Positions 24,213 to 36,188 of a stretch of 64,000 bases of DNA are shown here, in pieces. The notes beneath the pieces were generated by a model. It was given only the letters and a program-made list of their open reading frames with translations, did no database searches and was not told the DNA's origin. Position numbers and translations under genes: made by a program. The stretch is from Actinernus sp. WN-2022 (Eukaryota; Cnidaria; Anthozoa; Actiniaria; Actinernidae), in the NCBI GenBank assembly GCA_030867875.1, contig JAOWCC010001501.1, positions 24,363,036 through 24,427,035 of the forward strand, written 5' to 3'. Numbering within the stretch: the first letter of the stretch is position 1; the number at the start of each line of letters is the position of its first letter.

Positions 24213-24556
24213 TGGTGTAATGTCCTCTATTTATTATTTATAGTATGTCGTAGCGTGGTGGTTTATAAATGGAATATTTCGTACCAGCAAGTTTGCATGG
24301 AAATAATGCCTTTTCCCCCGGTACGAGCACTAATCTAAACATTATGTCATCAATCTACTAACACAATCAATCAGACGTTGTACGTACACCTCCCCGTCAA
24401 AACATAGCACCTTATAGCGATGTTTCGTGTGTCGTCATCTATTGTCATTAATGTCCAATCAGAGATCCATTGGTTCCTAACACAAAGCGGGCTTTACAAA
24501 TCATGGTTGGCACATTAGCATAACAATTGCAATGTTTATCAACACGAAATATCGCT

Positions 24557-24858
24557 ATAGACCATTTTCTCAAGTATGCGCACGCAACAGGCTCGACGGG
24601 CAGGTAAATACTTCACGTGGGAATCACGTAATGGTTTCCTATAACCCTCCCTATTATTTCAACCAATACTAAATCCAAGCTGCCTACATGAAGTATTTCT
24701 TGACGGGCCGCGAGTTTTGTTAGCTTTTGTTAGACTCGTTCTGGTGCGACAGCCTATGTTATTAAAATTATCGGCTATTGTTCAAAAATTGGCGGCTATT
24801 GTTCAAAAAGCGATTTGGTGGGCCAATTTGCGTGCGCATACCTGAGAAAATGGTCTAT
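24557..24858. repeat. 300-bp MITE with 30-bp TIRs
   Basis: ATAGACCATTTTCTCAAGTA plus TGCGCACGCAA is inverted at the right end with one mismatch. Both ends abut TA, compatible with a Tc/mariner-type target site. Confidence 0.75.
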
Positions 24859-24949
24859 TCTTATATCATGCACGCGCGGTAAGAGGTCTGGTCAAACAAT
24901 GGTATCAGAGCTAGGCCAGTTGTCCCAAAGATCGCAAAAAAAGTCAGAA

Positions 24950-25066
24950 ATATAATAACAATATAATAATAGGCCATATTTATATAGCGCCGTATCACCA
25001 CAGTCTCATGGCGCTTTACATTTTACCGACATATCCCGTCAGTCAATTTTTCGGACTGAATTTTTG
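24950..25066 (-). mobile_element. 5'-truncated SINE fragment
   Basis: Shares its body and 3' end with the tRNA-derived SINE at 57288-57647: the phrases TGGCGCTTTACAT and ACATATCCCGTCAGT plus TATAGCGCC are common to both. The tRNA-like head is missing here. Confidence 0.7.
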
Positions 25067-25837
25067 TGTCGTACCGCACTGTTGTGTTCTTTTGTGTCAT
25101 AAGGACATTAACGTTATTTCCCTTCATCGACTTGAGATTGTTCTCTTCCTGTGACAAGCTGTGACAACCAGCCTCGCTTTGATGCCTTTATGAATAACGT
25201 CAATTACTATGGACACACAGAAGAACAGTTGTATTCCCTTTCAGAGGCGGATCCAAGGGGATTCAACCTCCCTATGACTGCTGGAAATCACTGTAAATAG
25301 CATTCCAATCTCTAGATTTAAAATATTTTCTTTTTGCTACCTCCTCTAGGAGACTAGGACTCGCTTTATAAAACAACTCGAAACAGGGAAACGCTCATTC
25401 AATTTGATAAAAACGTAAATTCTCCCAAGAGCAGGAGCGCGCTGTTTCGATTGTTTTAGAAAACGATTTTCAACCAATCAGAGCGCTTGTTGTAAACGGC
25501 GTCATTTTATAATTAACAAAACAGGGTTTGTTGTGTTCTGTACTCTGATAAAAACACGACTGGAGCTGTAGAACATGAAAAAAAGTACAGCATCACGAGC
25601 CACGTAACTTGATTTCTTTAAATATATATATTTTAAAAGAATATTGCAACTTTTCAACTGAGACAAAATGGCCACCATAGCGCGCAAACCATGACGGTTG
25701 GACTATATTCTTTAAGAATCGCCGACGCTCGTTTTTATTTCTCCTCGTTTCTATTGCCCCAAGACGGCAGAGCATGACATCGTCAACAATATATTTTAGT
25801 TCCTGTAAACTTTCTTGAAAACAATCGCCAAAGTCCT
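25067..25837. other. Intergenic; CCAATCAGAGCG motif
   Basis: Contains a CCAATCAGAGCG motif (near 25474) that recurs in several repeats of this window. No supported gene. Confidence 0.4.
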
Positions 25838-27150
25838 GCTCAAAATTTGGTATTTCCTTCATTCTTATAGAAACATGGATAAACGTCATGTCTGTATTCT
25901 GCAATTTTACAAACCAATCAGAGCGCGCGTTAGAAACATGTCATTTCGTGATCTACACTCTCAAAGACATGGCTTTCGACCAATCAGAGCGTGCATTAGC
26001 ATCTTCTTCACTAACGTATATATATGCATATATTTTATTTACACTTGGGTTTACAGTGTAGCTGGAGAAAAAGCTAATATCTCAGAGAAAGAAGTACATA
26101 ATAAATACAGTGTAGGTAACTATTTAAATATGTAAATAACATTAACATAGTTAAACTATTAATTGTAGTCGTAAAATTGTATTATATAAATACATTGGTA
26201 GAGAAAACTCTCGTCTGCGGATCGGATTTGTATCTACTGATACAACACAGCCGCTCATCCTGTCAATAGTACAAAAAAACATTATTGGCAGTGTCAGCCA
26301 TAACTGGACAACTTTACACCTTTTGTTCTCTTTTCTCAAAATTTGGTATTGCCTTCATTTCGATTTTGAATTCTCATAGAAACATGGATAAACGTCTATG
26401 TCCATGTTCTGCAATTTTACAAACCAATCAGAGCGTGTGTTAGAAACATGTCATTTCGTGATCTACACTCTCTCAAAGACATGGCTTTCGACCAATCAGA
26501 GCGTGCGTTAGAAACATGTCATTTCGTGATCTACACTCTCTCAAAGACGTGGTTTTCGACCAATCAGAGCGTGCGTTAGAAACATGTCATTTCGTGATCT
26601 ACACTCTCTCAAAGACATGGCTTTCGACCAATCAGAGCGTGCGTTAGAAACAGGTCATTTCGTGATCTACACTCTCTCAAAGACATGGCTTTCGACCAAT
26701 CAGAGCGTGCGTTAGAAACATGTCATTTCGTGATCTACACTCTCTCAAAGACATGGCTTTCGACCAATCAGAGCGCACGTCAGTATCTAGTACATATACG
26801 GTAAGACCCTTTAAGCGTACATATACACATATACTTTATTTATACTCCGATTTACAAAGTAGCTAGAGAACAAGCTAATATCTCCGAGAGAAAGAAGTAG
26901 CTAATAAATAAGTAACTAAATAAATATGTAAATAACATTAAGATATATAAATATTTATAAGTTTAAAAACTATTAATTGTAGTCATAACGTTGTATTACA
27001 TAAATATAAATTAGTATTGAGAAAACTCTCGTCTGCGGCTCGGATCTGTACCTACCGATACAACACGGCCGCTCATCCTGTCAACTGGACAATAAAACAT
27101 TATTATTGGCAGTGATAGCCATAACTGGACAACTTTTATTACCTTTTCTC
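25838..27150. repeat. Tandem segmental duplication
   Basis: Two diverged copies lie in tandem (about 25838-26338 and 26339-27150). Both start AAATTTGGTATT, pass through GCAATTTTACAAACCAATCA, and end with GAGAAAACTCTCGTCTGCGG and GGCAGTG...AGCCATAACTGGACAA. Copy 2 is longer because of an internal 68-bp array. Confidence 0.8.
26424..26790. repeat. 68-bp tandem array nested in the duplication
   Basis: Five full units and a partial one, with exact 68-bp spacing of CCAATCAGAGCG (26424, 26492, 26560, 26628, 26696, 26764). Copy 1 of the segmental duplication has only one or two units (25913 onward), so the expansion came after the duplication. Confidence 0.95.
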
Positions 27151-29080
27151 TCACTAGTTTTACTTTAAATCGAAGGGGCACTGACAACCCTCACTTGAAT
27201 GATAAACTTTCTCAGGAAAGAAACAAAAATAACTTGTAGAACCTTTCCCATGGGATCATTCGATCACGTCACTGGTTGATTGAAGTGATATATATATATT
27301 CATAACTTAATTTATTCTATTTTTAAATGAACCCCACCACAAGAAACATTACATCGAAATTGTATGTTTAACGAGTTTGAAGTTTGAGTAAATTAGAACT
27401 GAATAGCCGGCAAGCATTTAAAACTCACAAAAACAAGAGAGTTCAGTATGGTTTGGGGGACGCCCCGAATTTCAAACACTTTCTTATTACTCGGGCTGCC
27501 TGTGGCAGCACCGAGTCTTAAAATGCAAGTCGTAATTTTTTTTTATTTTTATTTCATGTCAGACGGCTTCTGCGCATGCGTTAAATGTCAAATTCAAACC
27601 AATCAGATCGCACTGTGCTGGTCACGTAACACTCGCCAGGTTAATTTATTTACACAATTTAATACAGTAAATCAAAATGGTGGATCCGCGAGCAAATCTC
27701 TCTCAAATTTGGAGTCCCATCTCTCAAATGTAAGCAGTTTAATGTTTTATTTAACTTCACTCGTGCGAAAGCCTTCCAACAGGCTCAGGATATTGCAACT
27801 GGCGCTCTTGTCGGAGCCGAAGGACCGCGTTTTTTACCCAGATGGCCTGTGATTTTATATAGATGTACGACACGACGCCGGACCTGAAGGACTCAAAGAT
27901 CCACACATATCGAATTGGAATTTAGCGTTTTCCTTTCTGCTGAAACCAAGGCTTCTTCGATAGAAAGGGCAATATGTTGTGTTTTTCTAGGAGGACAAAA
28001 TATTTCTCGTTTAAGCTTCTCTTTCGCCACGGCTTTGTTATTGGAATCTCTGTGGATTGGTATACTCAAATATACTGCACAATACCATACAACTGAATAA
28101 GAAGTCTTTAACAAAGCCGAACTCAAACTCAAGAGCAAAGCTGAGAGTGAAAGTGAAACTGAACAGTGTCTTGTCAGGTCATGAATTAAGGTACGGTGAG
28201 GTTGAAATCATTGCGTGTTTATATAGATATGCATTTCTTTGTCGATTTGTTGACCTCGTGGCGCTGATAGATTTTGCCATCGGACGGTATTCTTGTTTGA
28301 GGTACATTTCGTAGGTTTTATGCCTCTCGGTCATAATACATACCAGCTCAAACACCGTGATCTGTAGGCCAACATGCACTAAAATAATTTTGAGCGTGAT
28401 TTTGGCTGTCAGAAATACCCCGGAGAACAGAATAATTTATGATGAGCGAAGCAATATCAACTTAAACAAGAATCCTCTCACGGCCGAGGTTTTGGTTCGA
28501 GAAATTAAAGGCTTCCAACAGTTCCCTTTATAGTTCTGTAATATAATGAGCAGATCAGTTTTGGGAATGAGGGTATATAACCAACAGGCATTTCAGTTAA
28601 TAAATACCTGATATGGACGCGAGCTGCGATAAAGAGCCGCAGGGTAGAATGAACAGTAGAGAAATATCATTTGATAGCTCCATCATAGGTGGACAGGAAT
28701 ACGACTTATAATATGGGACAAATATAAACATATATTTGAGACACTCATGTAAGCGTGCGGTACATGAATAAGTAGAGGTCAACTTCTTTAATTTGCATAC
28801 ACGAGAAATATATATACTAGGGGAGCAGAGAATGCATGTCACCGCGCTACCGGCCACTCCTAAAGACTGCTAAATTCAGCTAATAATTCTTCCCTTCGGT
28901 TATTACTAAAAGGATCTCAAATGAAAGTGTATTTCATCTTCAATCTCATGTGGCCCGAGTGAAAGCCCAGATGGACTCTTGTTTAACAAATAGAATGCAA
29001 GCAACCGTGGACGACGATCCTGCTGGTGTACGTTGGATCAGTGATTGATCTAATCGGCTGAACACATAAAACTAAAAATA
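27151..29080. other. Intergenic, no supported gene
   Basis: A 134-codon frame at 27448-27852 and opposing frames at 27893-28138 are unsupported. ATGGTGGATCCG near 27676 followed by a GTAAGC-like site could be a first exon, but nothing corroborates it. Confidence 0.4.
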
Positions 29081-29236
29081 GCAAAGCCGACACAACGTAA
29101 ATTGTAGAGGTTTATAACGATATTTCGGCTGGCCAAACCAGCCTTCTTCAGGTAATATGAAGAAATGTTATTACATTGGCGAACGTGACTAACTAGAAAT
29201 ATGGGTTACGAAATATAGGAAATAGATGACAAATGG
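29081..29236. repeat. Left inverted copy of a 160-bp retroelement-like end
   Basis: Contains ATATTTCGGCTGGCCAAACC followed by AGCCTTCTTCAGG and is repeated in inverse orientation at 31686-31850. The CTTCTTCAGG phrase within a self-complementary GGCTGG...CCAGCC context is reminiscent of Penelope-like element terminal repeats; that attribution is from memory. Confidence 0.7.
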
Positions 29237-30567
29237 ATTGACACTATAAATATAGAAATAATAAGATAATGAGGTTATATATATACCAGCTAGTATGACT
29301 CGTCACGGATGTTGTACCCTGTGTATCAGAGTCTCCAAGCTCCACTCGTTTACTTTTCTCTTCTAAGCCAAACCGCCGCGACTGTAGGTTACAACAGCTG
29401 CTGAACATTTTCTCTCAACACCTAATCACACTGCTAATGACATGCAACTAATCCAAGGCCAGAGAAGCTACTCTCATTAAGGACGGACAATTAATAAAAA
29501 TGGGGGGGGGTGGGGGAATTCCAAAAAAAAAATCCATACGAGGGAAAATTATCAAAAAAAATTTCATGCACAACCAAAAACACACAAAAAATCCTACATG
29601 GAGGGGGAGAGGCAAGGCAGAGGCCAGGGACTGCACAAATGTACAGGGATGCCATCAACTGCAAATGGTTTCCTTCTATCACTGTTTTTGTTGCAGCAAC
29701 TCTTTTGTGAGAGGTACACATATGTATCCTTTGATTTATCCACTATTAAAAGCAGGAGAAATTTACAAAAAATTTCGTCTCTCGAAAAGATTTGTTTGAA
29801 TGGAATTTTCACTGGTCTCGCTATGAGCTTGAATCATAAACAATCATTTGCCATGCAAAGTGATGCAGCTGTACACTTTTATAGGTATCAATATTAAAGT
29901 ATAACTTTTAATGATGGGCACGCTAGCCCTGATGCCCTGATAATAAAAAAAAATTCACAGGAGCATGGCTCTTAAAGTTTACTTAGGACAAGAATTATTA
30001 AGTCATCAAAATCATTGCACACAGAAGAGGACATTTGCTATTGGTCATCGCTTTGAAGTAAATGCGATTTATTTGAGAGAGAGAACAAGTTCAGTCGCAG
30101 TACAAGTTGGCTTACCTGTTGATACCAGAACTATACGAAGGAGAATTCTCTGCTTTCCTTTGAACGCTCCAAATTCTCTCCTACTGCAGCTCCCGCCATA
30201 CCAAAAGTCACACAAGAAAAATAGTACGAAATCATGACGAAATAGAACTTTAACAGTGATTTGTACCACTCTAAACTTGAGAAACCTCAATGTTCTATAC
30301 ACCAGAATACTGCAAATTTATTCTTCTATCTGAATTCAGCGGTAAGTATTCAAGCTAAACACAGGTAGTTCCTAAACCAGTAACGCCTTGTAAAAAAATC
30401 ACTTTACTCGCGAAAGCAAATTCAAATTTGTACGGTCGAAATCTTAATATAAGGTCGAAATGCCCCGCTTAACGCAAAGCCTGTCAAGTGATATACGGGA
30501 GGAAAAATCTCTAATATCTTTCAAGAATAAAATTAACTGCTACGACTTCACAAATACGCCATTGTAA
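29237..30567. other. No supported gene
   Basis: Low-complexity tract around 29498-29590 (poly-G next to poly-A) keeps several frames open by chance. No gene recognised. Confidence 0.4.
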
Positions 30568-31394
30568 TTACACTCGTTCTCAATAACACGTGCAGGTTCG
30601 AAACGAAACTCCTGACTTCGAAGTCGTTTCTGGTGGATGTCAATCAAACGGTTTCCATGGAGTTTGAAGTGAACCGTTGTGCCCGGCGGAGTAAATTCGG
30701 GAAACTAGCATTTTATAAACATGGCAAAGTCTTTCCCAAAGTCGCTTAGATGGAGAGTAATCATGCTTAGAGCCAAGGGTTTGCAAAATAGGGAAATCAC
30801 ATAAACTTTATGTGTGAGCGAGCGGTTTGTGTATAAGATCAAAATAGGGAAATCACATAAACTTTATGACATTATGTGTGAGCGAGCGGTTTGTGTATAA
30901 GAAATCTGATTGTTTATTTAGCTTCCAAGGTCTTGGAAAAATAATTATAGTTATTTTTATTCATCCAGTTGCAGATATGCTCCTTATAAGAGGTTTTATC
31001 GAGCAATACCATCGAGCTCTACCTCGACGAGCTCCAGGCATGGATACAACATTCGACAGGACAAATATATTTTTTGAAACTCTCAGGACATGGATTATCG
31101 GCAATGCTCTCCACTCTCGACTGACATTTCGGTGAGGAATTCAAGCAAATAACAATCGTTTTTCGGCTTAGTATCCGCCATATCTCTACCTATGTCGCCT
31201 CAAATTACTTACGATTTCGTTGACCTCCTACACTATTTATGTTTCCTCCACATCTGGGAGTTGTATGGCGACGTTTTATTTAGCATGCAGACCAGTGTTG
31301 CCATAGAAATATAGTTGAGTGACATCCACCAAATTGACGTTTTCCGTTGGAAATTCAATTTTGAACCTGCACGTGTGATTGAGAACGAGTGTAA
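30568..31394. mobile_element. Decayed TIR DNA transposon
   Basis: TTACACTCGTTCTCAA and CACGTGCAGGTTCGAAA at the left are inverted at the right end, with a further mirrored segment (GTGGATGTCAATC). The interior contains remains of a transposase frame beginning at 30721. It lies between the inverted copies at 29081 and 31686, so it inserted into, or was captured by, that larger structure. Confidence 0.75.
30721..31132 (+). pseudogene. Broken transposase relic (HTH region)
   Basis: ATG at 30721 opens a basic segment (SFPKSLRWRVIMLRAKGLQNREI) interrupted by a stop, then a VSERFVYK-like helix-turn-helix remnant. The pattern resembles the N-terminal DNA-binding domain of Tc/mariner-type transposases that start MAKS...LRWR. 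A 60-bp segment containing the second helix is tandemly duplicated with a small change (30789-30838 and 30841-30901). No catalytic DDE region is readable in the rest. Non-functional. Confidence 0.5.
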
Positions 31395-31682
31395 ATTAGA
31401 TCACACGGCGCTCATGTAAAACAGGAATTAGTATAATAGGGATTATAGAGTTGTAGAGTAGAATTATAATTCTTTTATATAGTAGTATTTTTAGCATACC
31501 AATATTAGTAGTTTTTTATAAGTAATATTTTAGTATACCAATATTATTAGTTTCATAATGTTAGTAGTAGTTTATATCACTATAATTAATATAATTATTA
31601 TATCTTTTACTCCAAATGTTATACCTGATGAGCCACACCGTGTCTAAATAAAGATTCATTTGATTGATTGATTGATTGATTG
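31395..31682 (+). mobile_element. Retroelement 3' tail, (GATT)n
   Basis: TGTCTAAATAAAGATTCATT followed by (TGAT)n looks like the 3' end of a LINE or SINE. No coding portion remains, so the left limit is uncertain. Confidence 0.5.
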
Positions 31683-31685
31683 TTA

Positions 31686-31850
31686 AGGTCATCTATTTCC
31701 TATATTTCGTAACCCATATTTCTAGTTAGTCACGTTCACCAATGTAATAACATTTCTTCATATTACCTGAAGAAGGCTGGTTTGGCCAGCCGAAATATCG
31801 TTATAAACCTCCAAAATTTACGTGGTGTTGGCTTTGCTATTTTTACTTTC
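31686..31850. repeat. Right inverted copy of the 160-bp retroelement-like end
   Basis: Reverse complement of 29081-29236 with only a few differences across about 160 bp. It abuts the (GATT)n tail on its left. Confidence 0.75.
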
Positions 31851-32046
31851 TTATTTAATTCAAATATCTCCAAACTCGGTAAACATGATAATAATTAAAT
31901 TATTTCCATGTGGTCTTTCTTCTGATGATAAAGTCGTTTAAATTTGCACACTCGGTGCCAGTCCTTTTGTAGTTTACGAAATCGCTAACTGGGTCCGCTA
32001 GCTTCTGGTGAGGCAGAGTCTCGGTTATAACTTAAGATTTCAGTGT

Positions 32047-32381
32047 TTAAAGTACCGTTTCTCTTTGTATCAAAATAATGGCTTTCTCGGGTGATTCACT
32101 CCCTGTATCGCTGTACATTTCTCCCCTTACCACTGCTTGTAACATAGCACAAGAACCACTTTTTGAAGACTTTGGATAATATCGAACCGCTGTCTTATTC
32201 CTCGGCCTGCGGGGAGTATTGGAGGAATGTTTTAGTTCTTTGTGTCGATGGCTAACTTCATAATAGTCTCTTTTTCTTAGCATACAGGGAATTAGAAAGA
32301 GTAACAAAGATGTGAAGATGGCAGCGCTACCAGCGACGTAAAACGCTCCATCATACGACCCAAATGCTTCGTACAACCAAC
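32047..32381 (-). CDS. SLC16-type transporter, exon 4 (C-terminus)
   Basis: Entered in phase 1 through the acceptor GCGTTTAG, this exon completes the codon for the glycine of the PIAGWLYE motif. It encodes the end of TM11, TM12 (AFYVAGSAAIFTSLLLFLI) and a cytoplasmic tail of about 80 basic and serine-rich residues ending at TAA (32049-32047). The tail has no recognised motif. Full gene description is under exon 1. Confidence 0.92.
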
Positions 32382-32870
32382 CTAAACGCAAAAAATAAAT
32401 ACATTGAAAATTAACAATTATTCCCCGAAGTGGATGTAACTATATCATAATGGTGCTAGTGGTGCTAGTGACACTAAATGTCTATAAATCATAAATCCTA
32501 ACATACAACTAAATGTCTATAAATAATAAATGATAAATCCTAACATAACACTAAATGTCTATAAATATAAATAGATAATAAATCCCATACCACACAAGTG
32601 AAAAAGCCAGCCTTTAATTAGTTAAAAACGTTAACAAAGTATTAACAAGTGAATAAATAGTTAACAATTATTCCACGAACTGGAGGTGATTAGCGATCCA
32701 CGAAGCAGCGAAATCCATCGCTAGTCACTAACACTGAGGTGAATGATTGTTTTAGTATATACCACACAAGTGAAATAGCCAAGTTAACCTCAAAATAGTT
32801 CAAAAAGCCATTTACAAGTGAATACTTCGCGCGTGAGAGTGGAAGGTGGATACAAATGCAATAAACTATT

Positions 32871-33013
32871 TGTGGCGTCGAAATATGCCAGGAGTGATAT
32901 TTATCTGATCCGAGAAGAGAACAGTTCCCGAGAGCGAAGCTCAAGGGAAACTGTGAGCTTCGAGGATCAGATAATGTCCAAGGATAAATATCAGGGCATA
33001 TTTCGACGCCACA
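32871..33013. repeat. Palindromic MITE
   Basis: TGTGGCGTCGAAATATGCC and GATATTTATC are mirrored at the right end. Confidence 0.8.
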
Positions 33014-33452
33014 ATGTAGGTTATTGTTGTTATCATCCTTCAATTATTTTCCTTGATGCGCGCTTATACGGTGTATTCGCTGATATTTCCCGCTCGCGGA
33101 GAGAAAATATCGGGTCACGTGACGGATTCAACCAATCACGAGCGAGAGAAAATATTTGATGGGTTATAAGCCCTGATATTTCGTTATCTGTTACGAGAAT
33201 AGAACAGCTCCCGAGAGCGATGTTGGATGTTTTTACACAGTTTGTCGATAACTGAGAGGCCTGGATACGATGCCAAGGGTGCTTTAAATGGACCTGATGC
33301 GCATGCTCCGCGGCAAAACGTTGTACTCCGCTGGCCGAAAGAACGAAGGCTCTGGAGTTCAAATACAAGTTTCCGATGTTAGTAAATAATTTTATCACTT
33401 AGTAACTTCACAGTGAATTACAAATTAAGAAACCTTCAACTAATGTGAAAGT

Positions 33453-33790
33453 CCAGGAGCCCATTACCAGGAGCGTCCATATATACTATACCCGTGAGTC
33501 AGCGTATGACGGGTTTGAGCTATTTTTAGAACATGTTTCCCGGGTAACTGCCTTCTGACTCTGCTGCGATCGTGCATATGCTTGCCGTAATTATCGAGAT
33601 TAAGAATGATCTATTGTTCTTTGAGGTGATTTTACTAACGCTGCATTGTCCTGACTATGGTTTGATTGGATTCCCAAAGTGTGGGCACGCGAACTCCCGT
33701 GAGATCTGTTCTAAATATAGCTCAATCCGGTCATACGCTGACTCACAGACCTAGTATGGAAGATGGACGCTCCTGGTAATGAGCTCCTGG
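33453..33790. repeat. MITE with 80-bp TIRs
   Basis: Left arm starts CCAGGAGC and CATTACCAGGAGCGTCCAT, both inverted at the right end. AAAGT or close variants flank both ends. Confidence 0.8.
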
Positions 33791-34160
33791 AAAGTCTTAG
33801 ACTTAGCTTTTATGTAGTTTTCTTGATTTTCCCGAAACATGTCACGTAAATACGCGTACGTACTTAAAACTAGAAACAGGGGCGATTGCCTCTGTTTTCT
33901 TTTAGTTTCGGCGGGAAACTGGGCGGACGCACGCGCGACCGGCTCATCAAAAGCGCATGCGCGTGACGTTTTGTCGCGGTGTGGCTGCAAGAGGGTGGTC
34001 AAACGATTGCATCATGATGCATCCCAGACAACAATAGAAATGTTGTATGGATGTTGCACGAAAGTTTGACGAAAATCTTGAAAACTTTATCCAACATTGC
34101 GCAATAGGGTGCTGAAACGGATGCAGCATGTTGTGTGCAACATCGGCATGGATCCGCAAG

Positions 34161-34657
34161 TAGGCCTGAGCGGATTGTGCTCCTAAAAGTGGCATATTAT
34201 GCCGCTAGCACTGCTCCAAATTTTGTCGAATTATGCCCAAATTATGCCAAAGTTCAAAAATTATGCTCGTAGATTACACAATTATACTCACAAAAAAACG
34301 TTTTTCGAAGACGGCCGGCATTAGTTGATGCGCGGCATTTTTAGTTGTTCACACAACATTTTATTAGGTGACCTATTTTTCAAAGGTTAAGTCACACTTA
34401 TAAAGTCAAAACCAGAATAGATAACTAGAAAGTGAAATTCAGGTATTTGCTTTGGAAAAATTTAGAATCTAAGCAAAATATACCAGCTAATAATTAGGAA
34501 AGGCACTAGAAAAGCAATAATAGCATTGCTTTTGGCTTTAATGCTTCAAATTATGCTACAATCTGGTAATTATGCTCGAGCAGTGCTTCTTTGAAAAATT
34601 ATGCTCGTTTGCTCCAATTATGCCAAAAATTATGCTAGCACAATCCGCTCAGGCCTA
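34161..34657. mobile_element. hAT-like non-autonomous transposon with perfect 8-bp TSD
   Basis: A 497-bp element with a perfect 21-bp inverted repeat beginning TAGGCCTGAGCGG at each end. It is flanked by the exact 8-bp duplication TCCGCAAG (34153-34160, 34658-34665). The tip sequence and 8-bp duplication fit the hAT superfamily. The interior has many TTATGC repeats and no transposase. Confidence 0.93.
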
Positions 34658-34936
34658 TCCGCAAGGTGTAACAGACCACAAGACGATCAGATGTATCGTA
34701 ATGTTACTGGAACATTGTACAAAGGTTGTAAACGGATTAAATCTACCATAATTGCCGATTTTGATTTCTCATTATCGGAAACTGGTACGTGTAATGGATC
34801 TAAGGCAACTTTCAAAATGTTTTATATGTTACTTTCAAATATATGTAATTCTGAACATTTATTTCGCTATTAGATTAGGCAAAGAATCTGGTGGTTTGTA
34901 CTTTGACCCATACTTTGCACTAAAAACCTTTTGTAA

Positions 34937-35062
34937 AACAATCTCGTCCCCAGAGCCCCCGCTTTTTTCCGCTGGCCGAAAAAGCGCAGGCTCTGGGGAT
35001 GAGACAACCTCGTTCCCAGGGGTCGCGTAAAGACCCCTGGGAACGAGGTTGGGGTGAGATTG
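34937..35062. repeat. Two adjacent hairpins
   Basis: GTCCCCAGAGCC...GGCTCTGGGGA and CCTCGTTCCCAGGGGTC...GACCCCTGGGAACGAGG form stable stems; the whole is bracketed by CAATCTC and its complement. Confidence 0.8.
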
Positions 35063-35332
35063 TTTGTAAATCATTATGCAGAAACTACTGAGCATGCGCA
35101 CGTACTAGTATAGTTATCTCCTAGTATAGTGTAATTGTGACTTAGTGTTAGCTTATTAAAAAAATATAAAAGACTAGCACTCAACGTTTACGGCAAAAGA
35201 GTGGCACTGAAAACACCACTCAGTTTCATTCCTATAAAAGGTAAAAAGTCAGCCTGCAACAACGGGAATATTCAAAAAACGCTGCGGAATACTTTCCACC
35301 CCTGATACTAACCATCTTCCCTTATTTCCTAC

Positions 35333-35702
35333 CTGCTATAGGAGATCCGAAACTCATGGGCACAGCAATCACTCCAAACATATTCCCTAAGGCCTGCGAC
35401 AAACGGTCATGTCCAACTATATCCGTCATAACCACAGGTAACTGGCCAACAAAACATCCATCAAACAACCCGAAAATCACTGCGTAGCATAGCACTCCTG
35501 CATAACCTGTAGAGATTGGACACAACACAGTGGCAAGTCCCATACCGAAGATAGCAGTTTGGAATAAGAGGATTCTGTTGACGCAACGGAGTTCGGAGAT
35601 TTTACCGAATATGATTTTGCTGGCAGTTGAACTGATCGCTAGGATGCCAAGCAGCCAGGAGCCGCGAGATGATGGGATACCTTTGTCTTCTGCAAACTTG
35701 AC
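35333..35702 (-). CDS. SLC16-type transporter, exon 3 (TM8-TM11)
   Basis: Phase 0 acceptor (TTATGACAG), phase 1 donor (GCAG|GTAGGA). It encodes residues 254-376: TM8 (LLGILAISSTASKIIFG), TM9, TM10 (VLCYAVIFGLFDGCFVGQLPV) and most of TM11 (LSQALGNMFGVIAVPMSFG). In TM8 the aspartate and arginine that classical proton-coupled MCTs use for monocarboxylate and proton coupling appear to be replaced by Ser and Lys, judging by alignment from memory to MCT1. Confidence 0.92.
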
Positions 35703-36157
35703 CTGTCATAAGGAAGATTATCCTATAAATATATTTCAGCCAATCAGAGCTCATAATTTCTATGAAATACAGGGCGGTATTTCATGGCTAGATGACAATT
35801 CAATAAAAATGTAAGAAATTTCGTGCTATTTCTTTTTCAACCTACCATATAATATAATACACGCCGTCAGCACAATCTACATTTGCCATTCGCACGTAGG
35901 AATTGGGGACAACAGAAGTTTACCTACCATGCACTATTAGACTGGAACTCTTTAGACTCTGAAGTTATACAATCAACTACATTATCAATTTTTAAATCTT
36001 ACTGGCACATAACTTAATTTCATAATAATCCTTGCTCTATTTCTATTTTATTTCAACCATTTATCTTTTCTGTTTTCCATATATTAGTGAAATATATATT
36101 TTTAATACAGGACCTCCCTGAAAATCACAAATTGTGAGTGGAGCTTTCCTGTCAAAA

Positions 36158-36188
<31 letters not shown>

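Larger units (their letters stand above)
32382..35332. other. SLC16 gene intron 3
   Basis: 2.95-kb intron bounded by GTAGGA and TTTAG on the minus strand. It is loaded with repeats: a short tandem array with ACTAAATGTCTATAAAT (32470-32590) and the MITEs listed separately. Candidate frames inside are shadows of palindromes. Confidence 0.9.

Noticed and set aside
27448..27852. 134-codon plus-strand frame
   Set aside because: Composition, poly-T runs and absence of motifs indicate non-coding sequence; a possible first exon inside it near 27676 is unsupported.
29448..29897. Overlapping open frames on both strands
   Set aside because: Kept open by poly-G and poly-A runs; no frame shows protein-like composition.
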